Positions 31,045 through 41,879 of a stretch of 64,000 bases of DNA are shown here, piece after piece. Location of the stretch: positions 62,001 to 126,000 of the forward strand of contig JAHDVF020000520.1 in NCBI GenBank assembly GCA_022606425.2, read 5' to 3'. The notes beneath the pieces were generated by a model. The model was not told where the DNA came from. It did not search any database and was given only the letters and a program-made list of their open reading frames with translations. This stretch comes from Lepidostoma basale (taxonomy: Eukaryota; Arthropoda; Insecta; Trichoptera; Lepidostomatidae). The translations under genes were made by a program, and so were the position numbers. Positions within the stretch are counted from its first letter, which is position 1, and the number at the start of each line of letters is the position of its first letter.

Positions 31045-31400
31045 TTTTTAATGTATACAAATACTTGTAGACAAAAACTGGATTTTACCCATTGCGGGTT
31101 AATCATTTTTAAGGATCAATTGTATCTCAATAGAGACGAAGATATTCTTAATAGGGCGCTATAGTAGATTGACCTAAAAAATGTGAAGTGTGTCTCAACA
31201 TAGTAGCATATATACATATTTCAAAAATTTGTCAGACGTGGTGGTCGTAAGGAGGGCAGAATGAGGAATGTTGTTAACATAAAGTGATCGCTTAACCTAG
31301 CCAATGACAGGTCATAAGTCCTGTAATCGCCTCGACCACCATATTCTGTTTCCAAAAACAATTTACATCTTCGTCTCTATTGAGATATAATTAATCAAAT
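31045..31400. mobile_element. MITE-X1 with one-sided Q extension
   Basis: Inverted ends caattgtatctcaatagaga (31118-) and tctctattgagatataatta (to about 31398) bound a 280-bp core containing cgtggtggtcgtaagga and the inverted ccatattctgtttcc. A 65-bp extension with ttacccattgcgggttaatc lies only on the left. Four other copies are in the window. Confidence 0.75.
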
Positions 31401-31409
31401 TTAAATAAT

Positions 31410-31670
31410 TGATACGAATGAAAACGTTTGTTTTCTAGAAGTTTTATTATAATTTATGTGATTGAAATGTTTCACCTGTCTAAGTCTTAAATGTAATACA
31501 TTTATTTATCATTTAAAATTAACTTTCATCGAGAGATTTCATTAATTATTAAATTTTCTGAAATTGTTTTTGTAACCCTGACAAAAACTGCCAGAAACGA
31601 AACCGGTTGCCATTATAAAAATAATGTAAAATACTTGTGTACTTTGTTTTTACACCACTTTATTGCGATG
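31410..31670. mobile_element. HHR-4b and HHR-2d single-arm fragments
   Basis: 31436-31490 has gttttctagaagttttatta and gaaatgtttcacctgtctaa (HHR-4). 31579-31655 has cctgacaaaaactgccagaa then GAAACCGGTTGCC and a tail tttttacaccactttattgc (HHR-2, box changed to CTGACAA). Confidence 0.55.
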
Positions 31671-32043
31671 TCAAATTTCATTAACGCTTTAAGATCTTAG
31701 TAAGCGCCAATTGAATGTTTTAATAGCCGTAAAACAGTGGATTAAGTTTTGAGTGGCGATTGACTATACACATCTGTACTCGTGGCAAGCCAGTACCCAG
31801 GTGACCACTCTTCGCGTGTTAATGACCACGGCAAATAGTGTTAAACTGGTTCATTAACTGATTTAAGGTCCGCGGACGCTCCCACTACACCTTCACTCAT
31901 AAACACCCTCACACACACATATATCCTACGTACAAATATGCACTTGCATTTCCGACACTGCAAATCTAGCCAAACTTAGCAAATGGTAGAAGACAAAATT
32001 TCAGGACATGCGTGATAAATATTAAATTAAAATTACTCTTATT
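31671..32043. other. Unique DNA, no gene recognised
   Basis: Moderate GC between 31750 and 31900; no repeat partner or ORF. Confidence 0.35.
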
Positions 32044-32055
32044 AACATTGAGATA

Positions 32056-32393
32056 GAACTAAGAACCTTATTAGAGTAGCAGTAATGCGAACCCTACGCT
32101 CCATCGCAGGCAAAACCCTCAGAGATCGGATCAGAAATGAAACGATAAGGTCTGTCTGTGGTGTTAAGGACATAGTGAGATGGAGAAGAAGCAGAAGGCC
32201 CTTTTGGAGGGACCACGTGGACCGCATGGAGAATAAAATAATTTCAAAAATTGTTAAAGATGAAAATCCAAGCAGCAAGAGATTACCAGGAAGACCGCCA
32301 AAGAGATGGAGAGATGGGACATCATCATCCCAGGACAGCCCACCGTCACAAACAGGCCATACGAACTAAACTAAGAAGAAGAGGAAGATGAAG
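32056..32393 (+). mobile_element. LINE-B3 3' end with 12-bp TSD
   Basis: ORF 32085-32369 encodes MRTLRSIAGKTLRDRIRNET, VKDIVRWRRSRRPFWRDHVD and LPGRPPKRWRDGTSSSQD. aacattgagata (32044-32055) and aacattgggata (32394-32405) form a 12-bp duplication with one mismatch. The AAG tail is degraded. Confidence 0.82.
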
Positions 32394-32405
32394 AACATTG
32401 GGATA

Positions 32406-32914
32406 AATAACTTCAAAATAGGACAAAGTATGTCGCTGATAAAAAAATCGTTTTAAATTTCGAATTATTTCGCTGCTCTTCTTTCTCTGTATATTTTGTA
32501 AGTACGATAATCAATAAAATTGCCGTGTACAGAGCTTACGACAAATATCATAATTTATATAGAAACATGACGAAAAGATAAAATATTTTAGAAACATAAT
32601 GCATAGTGATAACTATATCGCTTGACGCGTCTTCGTGGACTTGGATAAAAATCGGGAATTTCGATAATTGAAAAATTTAGTTAAAAATTCGTCGAACATT
32701 TATACAAAAGAACTCCTTTCACATCCTAACCCTATAATAAAAGACACCAAGTTACGACCCAAATACGCCCAGCCACCACACGCGCCCAAAATCGATCCTC
32801 CTTCGGAATAACACTTCGAGCCACTTAATAAAATTTTTACTATTTTCCCATCAAACCTTAGATATAAAACCTTCGAAACATGTCACGAAAAACGATTTTA
32901 AGAGTGATTTTGTT
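32406..32914. other. AT-rich DNA, nothing recognised
   Basis: No ORF and no repeat partner. Confidence 0.4.
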
Positions 32915-33142
32915 TTTTGTATACAACAGGTCGCTTGAACCCAATTACTGTAAACAATTTGTTAGACCTATTATATTGATTCTAATGACATGTGATAGGT
33001 AGCTAATATATAGCCATTTTATTGTCACGTGACTTCTACACCAGACCAAAGACAGCGAGACAATAACACTGCCATCGCCGGAAATCGAACCCGGGACCTT
33101 CGGTGAGGCAGTTATAGCTCTTGCCACTCTGCCACGAAGGTC
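32915..33142 (-). mobile_element. SINE-2e
   Basis: On minus: gaccttcgtggcagagtggc head, gggttcgatttccggcgatg B box, caataaaatggctatatatt body, and a tail with caattactgtaaacaatttg in reverse, matching the tail of SINE-2f. Confidence 0.85.
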
Positions 33143-33179
33143 TTCAATTATTGATCAGATATATGCATACCGTTTTTTT

Positions 33180-33421
33180 TTTGACAATATTTGTAAGATA
33201 TTTTTCGAGAGAGATGCAATTTCGAATATCTGTTCTCGAATATTTTTTATTATTTGTCTTCTGTTTTTATTTTTATCTTACTTGCTCTCATTTGTTATCT
33301 TATTACATTTTTTTTATTGTTAATTTTATTTTTGAATATTGTGATTATAAACGATTTGGATTTGTTATTCTGTAATGTTTATAATTTTTTGAATAAATTG
33401 AACTGAATTGAATTGAATTTA
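33180..33421 (+). mobile_element. LINE-J4 3' UTR with GAATT tail
   Basis: ttgtcttctgtttttatttt, ctcatttgttatcttattac and gtaatgtttataattttttg followed by GAATT repeats. Matches the 3' end of LINE-J2 (47.9-48.08 kb). No coding part kept. Confidence 0.78.
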
Positions 33422-33970
33422 AAAAAATCTATTTATATTAGAATTATTCATTTGGTAATTGAAAATACGAGTATATTCTTAAATCTAAACCTGATTTTAA
33501 TTGGACGACATTTGTGTTATTGTTCGCTTTATCGCTATCACAAACATGTATGTCTTTATTGCATTATATATTTAACACACACATTCAAACACGCATTAAT
33601 TCTTTCAAGCTCGGATTAGGAAACTCCCACACACACAAAAATATCATAAAATATTCGAAAGGTAACGAATTCGGTCTTCAAGTTGATAAACTAATTCAGG
33701 CGTGCTCTGGAATGACTAATTGACAAATCGGTAAACTTTATACGAACGATAATAATTATGCACATCTTAATTTAGTGGCCCTAATGAGAAACTCGTAAAG
33801 TAGGCGATAAATTGATAAGGCCTAATCTGAAGTTATACACTCAGTAGGAGTGGTTAATTCGTTTTTCCACACTAAATGATATTTATTTTCATTGAAACGA
33901 TCGTTTTTAAATTGAAATTATATGTTTACTATATATTTGTGTTTATTTTATCCATACTAAATTACATGTA
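33422..33970. other. AT-rich DNA, nothing recognised
   Basis: Short overlapping frames only (60-69 codons). Confidence 0.4.
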
Positions 33971-35440
33971 TTTATAAACTGTTAAATAAATAAATAAAAC
34001 TTACAAATAAATAAAACTTTGTGTCTAGGATGTATGAGATATGCAAGCGATACGATTTGATGATGAATGTGAATAAGTCTAAGGTAATGATTTTCGAAAA
34101 AGAAGGAAGCATGACAGTGTGCAACATTAGTGTAAACGGTGAAAATCTGGAACAAGTGGATGAATTTGTTTATTTAGGAAGTATGTTTACAAGGGATGGG
34201 AGGGTGGAGAAGGATATTGAAAGAAGGGTTGGGGCAGGCAACAGAATAAATGGTGCACTTAAAGTTGTCATCGCAAACAAAAGCCTATCCAAAAAGCTAA
34301 GATGGCAGTGCACAATGGTGTTCTTGTGCCGACCCTTATGTATGGAAGTGAAGCATGGAACTGGCAAAAGAAGGATGAAAGTAGAATAAATGCAGTAGAA
34401 ATGAGATCTCTATGACGAATGTGTGGCAAATCTGTTTATGATAGAGTGACAAATGCAAGTATAAGAAGTGAATGTGGTGCGAATGAAAGTGTTATGAACA
34501 AAATAAGGAAAGGGTCATTAAGATGGTTTGGACACATGGAAAGAATGAGTGAAGACAGAATGGTAAAGAATGTATATGTAAACGGCGTGAACGGAGCTAG
34601 AAATAGAGGAAGGCCGAGGAAAACGTGGCACGATCAAATCAATCAAATATTGAATGTCCGTCACGTGAGGAGTCGGAAAAATCGACGTGCGTGCATGACA
34701 AGATGTATGAATGTAGAGGAATCGAGAGGCGTATGTCAGGACAGAACAGTGTGGCGTTCCATTCTTTCTGCCTACCCCTCCGGGGAGACGGCGTGATGGT
34801 AAGTTAGTTAGTTAAAACTTTGTTTTATGTATAACAATTTTACGCGACAGCTGTTTCGTCAACCTATGTTGACATCATCAGGTGTTACAATAATACATCG
34901 AATGTCAAATTTTCGTGATTTTTCGAACCTTTATGTGTATTTGTTCCTGTGTCAATTTGACAAAATTGACATAAGAAACTATTGTTTATCGTCTTTAATT
35001 GATTATGTTTCATCGTTTTTGACTCTATATTATGTGTAATTGTTCCTTCTAATTACTGTTTTATTATTATAATTATTATTTATATTATGATATTTTCCAC
35101 CTTTAATATTTTCTCCCATAAATAGTAACTAACCGTTCTTTTAATTAAAATAATTAGGTAACTAACTCAACACCAGCAAGAACTTCAAAATTATATCAAA
35201 GAAATTATTCAAATTAACATATGAACAAATACACATGAAGGTTCGAAAAATCACGAAAATTTGACATTTGATATATTATTGTAACACCTGACGATGTCAA
35301 CATAGGTTGACGAAACAGCTGTTGCGTAAAATAAAAGTACAATTGTGATATTATATAAAACAAAGTTTTTTAAATTTAACAGTTTTTATAATGTTAAAGT
35401 ATCATAGTGTTTCGGCCAAAACAATGGACTATTATACTCG
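33971..35440. mobile_element. HHR-1f fold-back element split by LINE-A
   Basis: Left arm 33975-34022 and 34813-34960, right arm 35215-35400, then a right-side extension (agtgtttcggccaaaacaat). Cores: minus 34846-34883 and plus 35288-35325 (CTGACGA, GAAACAGCTGTT). Loop contents 34960-35215 are AT-rich. Here the extension is on the right, so orientation varies. Confidence 0.78.
34023..34812 (+). pseudogene. LINE-A longest copy, RT C-terminal half, 11-bp TSD
   Basis: Frame 1 (34021-34389) encodes the RT part LMMNVNKSKVMIFEKEG, VDEFVYLGSMFTRDGRVEKD and ERRVGAGNRINGALKVVIAN. A frameshift near 34290 moves the protein to another frame, and a TGA at 34413 replaces the Arg of LRRMCG. It resumes as MCGKSVYDRVTNASIRSEC, RGRPRKTWHDQINQILNVR and TRCMNVEESRGVCQDRTVWR. 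Ends in a TTAG tail. taaaactttgt at 34012-34022 and 34813-34823 is an exact 11-bp target duplication. Inserted in HHR-1f. Confidence 0.9.
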
Positions 35441-35454
35441 TATGTATTTACATT

Positions 35455-35705
35455 GAAACTTTATTATTATTTGTATTTAAAATAAAATAAAACACTGTAC
35501 TTTGTTTTTCACCATTATGCGGTTATTTTAATTGCCAACTAGTTTCGCTTATACCCAAGCTTCCGCAGGGCTTCGTAATAATTAGTTATAACGTAATAAC
35601 AGTTATTACGAAGCCCTGAGGAAGCTTGGGTTCAATCGAAACTAGTCGGCAATTTAAATAACTACATAGTGATGAAAAACAAAGTACAGTGTTTTATTTT
35701 ATGTT
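35455..35705. mobile_element. HHR-7a fold-back element
   Basis: Arms 35462-35590 and 35600-35705 mirror each other outward to aaaataaaataaaacactg. Left (minus) core: CTGCGGA, GCTT..AAGC, GAAACTAGTT. Right core: CTGAGGA..GAAACTAGTC. Stem III ACTAGT is self-complementary. Confidence 0.78.
35602..35662 (+). ncRNA. Hammerhead-like core with paired stem I, HHR-7a
   Basis: GTTATT (35602-35607), GCC (35613-35615), CTGAGGA (35616-35622), stem II CTTG-GGTT-CAA, GAAACTAGTC (35638-35647), GGC (35648-35650), AATAAC (35657-35662). GCC/GGC and GTTATT/AATAAC form a stem I with an internal loop, the type I arrangement. Confidence 0.66.
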
Positions 35706-35884
35706 ATTTTAAATACAAATAATAATAAATGTATATATATTTTTTAAATGTGTAACCATAAAATTAATGCTTCATACGAAAATTTATAGTTTTCAAACTC
35801 AAATAATACCCGTACTGATTTTTTTTTGTTTTATATATACTAAATTATATTTATTTATTAAGATACAAAGATTTATGAAGAAAA

Positions 35885-36160
35885 AAATGAGGAGATCACT
35901 GCATCGGTTTGGACATGTAGAACGCATGGATGAATAAAAGTATGAGGAAACGATTTGAAAGAAGTTAATACTCGAGTATGTACGAGTATATTGATCAAAT
36001 TTTAAAAGTCGCCCATGTTAGGAGTCGAAAAATCGACGTGCTTGCCGTGTATGCTCGCTATATAAATGTGGAGGAGTTTGGAGACGTATGTCAGGATAGA
36101 GAAGTCTGGTGGTCCATTATTTCCGAATAATATCAAGGAAACGGCGTGATGGTTTGTTGT
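35885..36160 (+). mobile_element. LINE-A 3' end, decayed, TTG tail
   Basis: gatcactgcatcggtttgga through aatgtggaggagtttggaga and aacggcgtgatggtttgttg. Frames broken. Confidence 0.75.
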
Positions 36161-36347
36161 TGTACGGATAAGAGAAGAAAAAAATATATAATTGATTATG
36201 TGTAACACGGGGTACTTTTGTAATATAAAATTATTGCATATATTGAAGGCATCGATAAGAAAGACGTCGATAGTCGTATCCACCAGGGTAAACTTGCCTT
36301 CAACAAAAAATAAAAAATATTCGAGTCCAATAATATAGAAATCAACT

Positions 36348-37015
36348 ATACGGCTGCGAGACTTGGTGCCTGGGCGAAAGAGCACGAAAAAGGCTAGAGA
36401 CCTTTGAAATGTGGACCTACCGACGAACTGCCAATGTTTTATGGAGGTACCACGTTACAAATAAGGAGGTTCTCAGCAGAGTTGAAGAGAATAGGCACAT
36501 GTTGAACACCATAGCGGAGAGACGCGCGAGATGGTTTAGTCATGTGTTACGACATGGATGTTTCCTGCATGATGTATTGGAGGGAATGGTCGAGGGATCG
36601 ATTGGCAGAGGACGACCTCGCCAGGAGTACCTAGATCAGATTTGCCGAGATATGGGCTGCACCTCTTATGCGGAGTTGAAGAGAATGGAGGAGATGCGTC
36701 GCCTTGGTGCAGACCAATATTTATATTGAGACCGGAGAAGAGATTGAAGACAAATTTAGGTAGAGAATAACAGTACATAACGACACACAGGACTTTGAAG
36801 CACAACGCAGAGATCACGCCACAAAGAGCACGAGGAGGAGAAAGGAGAGACCATCGGAAGACGGTAGCGTCTTCACTGCCAACGCCTTCCCCTGTCCTAG
36901 ATGCCCTACAGCGTGTGGGTCCAAGATTGGGCGCTTTAGCCACATACGGACCCACAACCACGAAGAACAGTCTGCCTCGGACACGAGGGACAGTCGGTGA
37001 CGATGATGATGATTA
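36348..37015 (+). pseudogene. LINE-E RT C-terminus with a terminal zinc-finger motif
   Basis: The open frame from 36348 to 36729 encodes YGCETWCLGERARKRLETFE, MWTYRRTANVLWRYHVTNKE, HMLNTIAERRARWFSHVLRH and GRGRPRQEYLDQICRDMGCT. After a stop, a further frame (about 36795-36980) encodes FPCPRCPTACGSKIGRFSHI then RTH, a C2H2-like finger found at the end of several LINE ORF2 proteins. It ends in GAT repeats. 5'-truncated; the two frames suggest one frameshift. Confidence 0.75.
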
Positions 37016-37343
37016 CTGTATGTAATGCAGAGTACAAAATTATTGCCATTTAAATTGTACCTGTCTGGCCAGCACGCACACGGTCGCAAGTGAACCCCTT
37101 ATTCCTGGAGGTGTAGGCAGATTTCAATTAAAATCCCCCACTAGCGATTGATAATCATCAGCTGACGCATGAAGAGGTACAGTCAAATGTACCCGGGTAC
37201 CTACACGAGTACACGGGTACCTGCAATACCGCTCGCGGATATTTATAGGTTGTTTAACTGTTACCCTTTGAAGTCGCATTTTCATTTATTGTTTCTTGAA
37301 TAACGATGCGAAATTTCATATTAAATCGTTATTTATAAGTTTT

Positions 37344-37480
37344 ATTGTAACTAACTAACTAACCATAGGCAGAAAAAAAAGACTGTCACACTTTAACCTA
37401 TGCGGCACTCCATCCTTCGCTTTTCGCCCCGCGGGAGAGGCGGTGTGATGGGTTGCGAACCTCATCGCCACCAATAGGTA
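37344..37480 (-). mobile_element. Chimeric repeat: LINE-A end joined to a GC-rich segment
   Basis: TTAG-type tail, taggcagaaaaaaaagactg, then tatgcggcactccatccttc, ccgcgggagaggcggtgtga, tgggttgcgaacctcatcgc. The same junction recurs at 61091-61245, so it is an element, not a local accident. Confidence 0.68.
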
Positions 37481-37629
37481 TCTCCCGCGCACACTTCCAT
37501 CGTCCAACATCCACAAAGTAAATCTAAAACAAATCATATAAGATACAATGATATACAAAATAAAATAAAATAACCAAAACAAAATTTTTAACACATAATG
37601 TTCTTTTTAGAGGGTGCACATGTTGACAT

Positions 37630-37790
37630 GGACTATCCAGATCTTTTAAGAAGTTTTATTGTATTTTCTAGTAATGACATGTCTGATAATGCCTAGCAGG
37701 CCGAAACATGTCCAATACATAAAATACAATAAAAATTCTAGATTACAGGAGTTACATTTTGTATTAATTCTTATGTATTTTTTTATACAA
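37630..37790. mobile_element. HHR-4c fold-back element
   Basis: Arms gaagttttattgtatttt and aaaatacaataaaaattcta. Core 37683-37712: CTGATAA, GCCT-AGC-AGGC, GAAACATGTC. Clean stem II and stem III, but GATAA replaces GATGA. Confidence 0.7.
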
Positions 37791-37998
37791 AACTAGCAGT
37801 ATATTTAAGTTGATAGTAATTTAATTTGTTTTAATTTTATTTTATTTATATGATTAAAGTTAGATTTCATTAAAACGTGAGTTTTTTAATCACATGTTTA
37901 GTGGATAAGAAAATCCATGAAATGGGTAGAATCTAAATATGTTATCAAAATCATAATTCAAGCGTACCTTGAACTTTTCTTCTAGACACAACAATACA

Positions 37999-38135
37999 AC
38001 AACAACAAACCATCACGCAATTTTTACGGAGAGTTACACACAGTACTCTATCATGACATACCTTCCTATCTTCCTCCGCATTCATATAGCGTGATATACA
38101 ATCACGTTGATTCTTCCAAATTATAAAATATTATA
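37999..38135 (-). mobile_element. LINE-A 3' fragment, TTG tail
   Basis: caacaacaacaaaccatcac then actctatcatgacatacctt and cctccgcattcatatagcg. Heavily decayed. Confidence 0.68.
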
Positions 38136-38960
38136 CATAGCCGAACTTTAAAATAAATACTTAAAAATCAATAAATATAAAAAAAATATTGAGAATACAT
38201 TTAGTAATATTTTTTAAATATTGATTTGTGAACTGCTTAAATATGGAATAACAGTTATAAATAAATGTAAGTCTAAAAATAATTATAACATATGAAAGTA
38301 ATTTTAAAAAAGTTGTCTATTATGATATGATATTTTACATTCAATATATTCACTTTCAATTAAAAAAACATAATGTAAACACAAACAAAGTATTTAAAAA
38401 ACGTTTGCGTGTAGTACACAATTTTGTAATGATTGAATAATAAGCGTGAGACAGTATTATATTCTTTACTCTTTACACATCAATACGCGGAAATGCGACC
38501 ACTGGATATAATTACAAAGTTGATAGAAATTAAATATATGAGGTGCAATGTGTATTAGCTACCCCGCACCGGTAAGTGAAGGTTTAACGAGAGTAATAAA
38601 ATTATTAATGATTAATTTTTACAAGAAAAATTATGACATTTGCTCTGAAAGTGTTGGGTCGTGAAAAAGCTGCGTGTTGGATTGCATTAAGTGGAGAGGA
38701 ATCTGTATGGCGAATCTTTCATTTGGACTAATGAAGGGAGCTCTTGCTGTCCTAGAAAGAGATTTAAATATAGAACTTCTGAGATTTGATTTCACATATG
38801 GAAGCAGTTTAATCTTCTTTCAGTAAAAATAAAGACGAGATTTCACCAACAACTACGAGTATTATTATTACTATATATTAATTAAGATACGAGAAAATTG
38901 ATATTGTTATTATTATTATTTTGTTGTGAATCTCTTTGCATCATTACAGTGCGAGCCAAA
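38136..38960. other. AT-rich DNA, no gene recognised
   Basis: Only short frames. The piece 38936-38961 resembles part of the SINE-2 long tail (cattacagtgcgagccaaag). Confidence 0.38.
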
Positions 38961-38961
38961 G

Positions 38962-39060
38962 CGACGTAATAGCCCTGACGAAGCTCGTTACAGAGTGAAA
39001 CCGGTTGGCGGTCCTTACTCAAAAATAAAGTGGTTATATACATAGTGTTTTATTTTTTAT
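38962..39060 (+). mobile_element. HHR-2b single-arm element
   Basis: One arm only: hammerhead-like core followed by actcaaaaataaagtggtta, the outer arm sequence of HHR-2. No mirrored partner nearby. Confidence 0.65.
38966..39018 (+). ncRNA. Hammerhead-like core with paired stem I, HHR-2b
   Basis: GTAA (38966-38969), GCC, CTGACGA (38975-38981), stem II CTC..GAG, GAAACCGGTT, GGC (39007-39009), TTAC (39015-39018). GCC/GGC plus GTAA/TTAC pair around an internal loop. The expected cleavage base is U. Confidence 0.64.
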
Positions 39061-39186
39061 TTTTTTATTTTACTTTTACGTGATGTACATTTGATTAAAA
39101 AGTTTATGGACTGTACTTGTCATACTAGGCATGGCCTGTATCGTGACAACTACATAAAAGAGCAATATAATTAATAAACAATACAT

Positions 39187-39965
39187 TAACAGTGCACAAT
39201 GGTGTTCTTCTACCGACCCTTATGTATGGAAGCGAAGCATGGAACAGGCAAAAGAAGTATGAAAGTAGAATAAATGCAGTAGAAATGAGATCTCTCAGAG
39301 AGTGTCCAATGAAAATATAAGAAGTGAATGCGGTGCGAATGATGGTTTTATGAACAAAATAATGAAAGGATCATTAAGATTACTCTTATGTATGGAAGCG
39401 AAGCATGGAACTGGCAAAGGAAGGATGAAAGTAGAATAAATGCAGTAGAAATGAGATCTCTTAGACGAATGTGGGATATTCTGTGTATGATAGAGTGTCG
39501 AATGAAAATATAAGAAGTGAATGCGGTGCGAATGATGGTGTCATGAACAAAATAATGAAAGGATCATTAAGATGGTTTGGACATATGGAAAGAATGAATG
39601 AAGAAAGAATGGTAAAAAAATTATATGTTAATGATGTAAATGGTACCAGAAATAAAGGAAGACCAAGGAAAACGTGGCAAGATCAAATAAATCAAATATT
39701 GAATGTCGGCCATGTGAGGAGTCAGAGAAATCGACGCGCGTGCATGACACGATGTATGAATGTTGAGGAAGCGAGAGAAATATGTCAGGAAAGAAAAGTG
39801 TGGCAGTCCATTCTTTCTGCCTACCCCTTCGGGGAGACGGCGTGATGGTTAGTTAGTTAGTTAATCATTAAGATGGTTTGGACATATGGAACAAATGAAT
39901 GAAGAAATAATGGTAAAAAATTATATGTAAACTGATGGTTAGTTAATTAGTTAGTTAGTTTTTAA
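39187..39965 (+). pseudogene. Cluster of three rearranged LINE-A 3' ends
   Basis: Unit 1 (39187-39381) is internally deleted. Unit 2 (about 39381-39862) holds an ORF 39471-39845 with SVYDRVSNENIRSECGANDG, WFGHMERMNEERMVKKLYVN, KGRPRKTWQDQINQILNVG and TRCMNVEEAREICQERKVW. Unit 3 (39863-39965) is another internally deleted copy. Each of the last two ends in TTAG repeats. All are head to tail. Confidence 0.78.
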
Positions 39966-40397
39966 CTGTTTGAATAAAACTGTTATAAATATCACGATTG
40001 ATTATATTTTGTCGTGACAGCTATTTCGCTAACCGATGCCAACATCGTCAGGTCTTTCAATCAACTTAGATTTTAACACCAACAACAACAACTGTAAGAC
40101 CGGACGATGCTAACATCGGTTAGCCAAACAGCTGTGGCGACAAAATATAATTATTGATTTATCCTAATACAGACGAAGATGTAAATTGTGTTTTTTTTGG
40201 AAACAGAATATGGTGGTCGAGGCGTTTACAGGACTTATGACTTGTCATTGGTTGAGTTAAGCGATCGTTTTATGTTAACAACATTCCCCATTCCACCCTT
40301 CTTCAATTCAATTAATTGCGATATTTATAACAGAGTTTTATTTAAACAGTTAATAATGTTGAAATATCAAAATGTTTCCGCCAAAACAATGGATTAA
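39965..40397. mobile_element. HHR-1g fold-back element split by MITE-X2
   Basis: Minus core 40016-40052: CTGACGA, stem II, GAAATAGCTGTC. Plus core 40101-40135 has a perfect GCTAAC-ATCG-GTTAGC stem II but CGGACGA and CAAAC boxes. The right extension tgtttccgccaaaacaatgg (about 40372) is the family's one-sided segment. Confidence 0.72.
40157..40302. mobile_element. MITE-X2, left part only
   Basis: cagacgaagatgtaaattgt, gaatatggtggtcgaggcgt and aagcgatcgttttatgttaa match MITE-X1. Truncated at ccacccttcttc. Confidence 0.75.
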
Positions 40398-40460
40398 CGA
40401 AACAAAATAAAAAACAAATATATTAAATGTGTGTCCTTAACGTATTTCCTATAGAATGAT

Positions 40461-41168
40461 AAACTAACTAACTAACCATCACGCCGTCTCCCCGAAGGGG
40501 TAGGCAGAAAGAATGGACTGCCACACCTTTCTATCCTGACATATTTCTCTCGCTTCCTCAACATTCATACATCGTGTCATGCACGCGCGTCGATTTCTCT
40601 GACTCCTCACATGGCCGACATTCAATATTTGATTTATTTGATCGTGCCACGTTTTCCTCGGTCTTCCTCTATTTCTGGTTCCATTTACATCATTAACATA
40701 TAATTTTTTTACCATTCTTTCTTCATTCATTCTTTCCATATGTCCAAACCATCTTAATGATCCTTTCATTATTTTGTTCATGACACCATCATTCGCACCG
40801 CATTCACTTCTTATATTTTCATTCGACACTCTATCATACACAGAATATCCACACATTCGTCTAAGAGATCTCATTTCTACTGCATTTATTCTACTTTCAT
40901 CCTTCCTTTGCCAGTTCCATGCTTCGCTTCCATACATAAGGGTCGGTAGAAGAACACCATTGTGCACTGCCATTCTAGCTTTTTGGATAGGTTTTTGTTT
41001 GCGATGACAACTTTAAGTGCACCATTCACTTTGTTGCCTGCCCCAACCCTTCTTTCAATATCCCTCTCCACTCTCCCATCTCTTGTAAACATACTACCTA
41101 AATACACAAACTCAACTACTTGCTCCAAGTTTTCACCATTCACGCTAATGTTGCAGACTGTCGTGGAA
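40461..41168 (-). pseudogene. LINE-A long copy, nearly identical to the 39.5 kb copy
   Basis: Minus ORF 40479-40973 encodes LPTLMYGSEAWNWQRKDESR, SVYDRVSNENIRSECGANDG, RMVKKLYVNDVNGTRNRGRP and CMNVEEAREICQDRKVWQSI. A frameshift near 40975 separates it from the upstream frame (40886-41143: VVEFVYLGSMFTRDGRVERD, RRVGAGNKVNGALKVVIANK). TTAG tail at 40462-40480. Inverted relative to the 39.4-39.86 kb copy. Confidence 0.87.
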
Positions 41169-41636
41169 TGATTCTTTATTTAAAACGTTCGAAGTCTTCT
41201 TTTGTATTCAAATAGTACAATAAACTATATAAAGCATTGTATATTTTCCAGAGGGCGTTTTAATCATTTTAAATGCGTCACGTATGATATGATTTCATTC
41301 CGTTTAAGATAATAGTTACGTGTTGACATCGTTCATTTATTTACAACTAGTCAAATCGGTGTAAATATATCATTTAAGTCGAAGTTTGGTTAAGTAAGTC
41401 AAATGCAACGAGTGCTTAACTACGGAATTTGCATTTCCCTCCTACCGAAGAAGCTGCACTCATTTGAATATGATAATTCCAATCAGTGGCGTAGTTATGA
41501 AAACAAAGCCTTATATTTACTTCTGACAATAACATGAGTGTATTTTTTATTATTATTTTACACATTTGTAGAGGTTCAACGGAGAAATATTTTGATAGTT
41601 TGTTTAGGAAATAGACAGCCAATGAATTCCTGTAAT
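41169..41636. other. AT-rich DNA, nothing recognised
   Basis: No repeat partner and no ORF of note. Confidence 0.38.
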
Positions 41637-41868
41637 AATTCTTCTTCTTCTCAGAGTGCCATGTCGGATCCCCCTGGCGTCGGCTATCACTCTGGCGTGG
41701 GCCTCTCTGTCCTGTGCCAGCCAGAACAACTTCCCTACCCTCCAAACTCCGGTCCACTCATTGATGTTCTCGAGCCAGGACATCTGGGGTCTAAATTCGA
41801 TCTTCCCTTTCATGTGTGCCAGATATGCCATCTTTCTAGATTTCACATCAGACGACAACTCTCTTAAT
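41637..41868 (-). pseudogene. LINE-C 3' end with AAG tail
   Basis: Minus ORF 41604-41858 encodes RKMAYLAHMKGKIEFRPQMS, WLENINEWTGVWRVGKLFWL and AQDREAHARVIADARGIRHG: the C-terminal WL.NI.EWTG...L...A.DR pattern of RTE-like ORF2. Ends in AAG repeats. 5'-truncated. Confidence 0.8.
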
Positions 41869-41879
41869 ACTTATTTTTA

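Noticed and set aside
31045..31400. Hammerhead core in MITE-X
   Set aside because: No CUGANGA/GAAA pair with a hairpin between them on either strand, despite the one-sided extension resembling the HHR layout.
39840..39863. TTAG repeats as insect telomere sequence
   Set aside because: The unit is TTAG, not the insect telomeric TTAGG, and each array is the 3' tail of a LINE-A copy.
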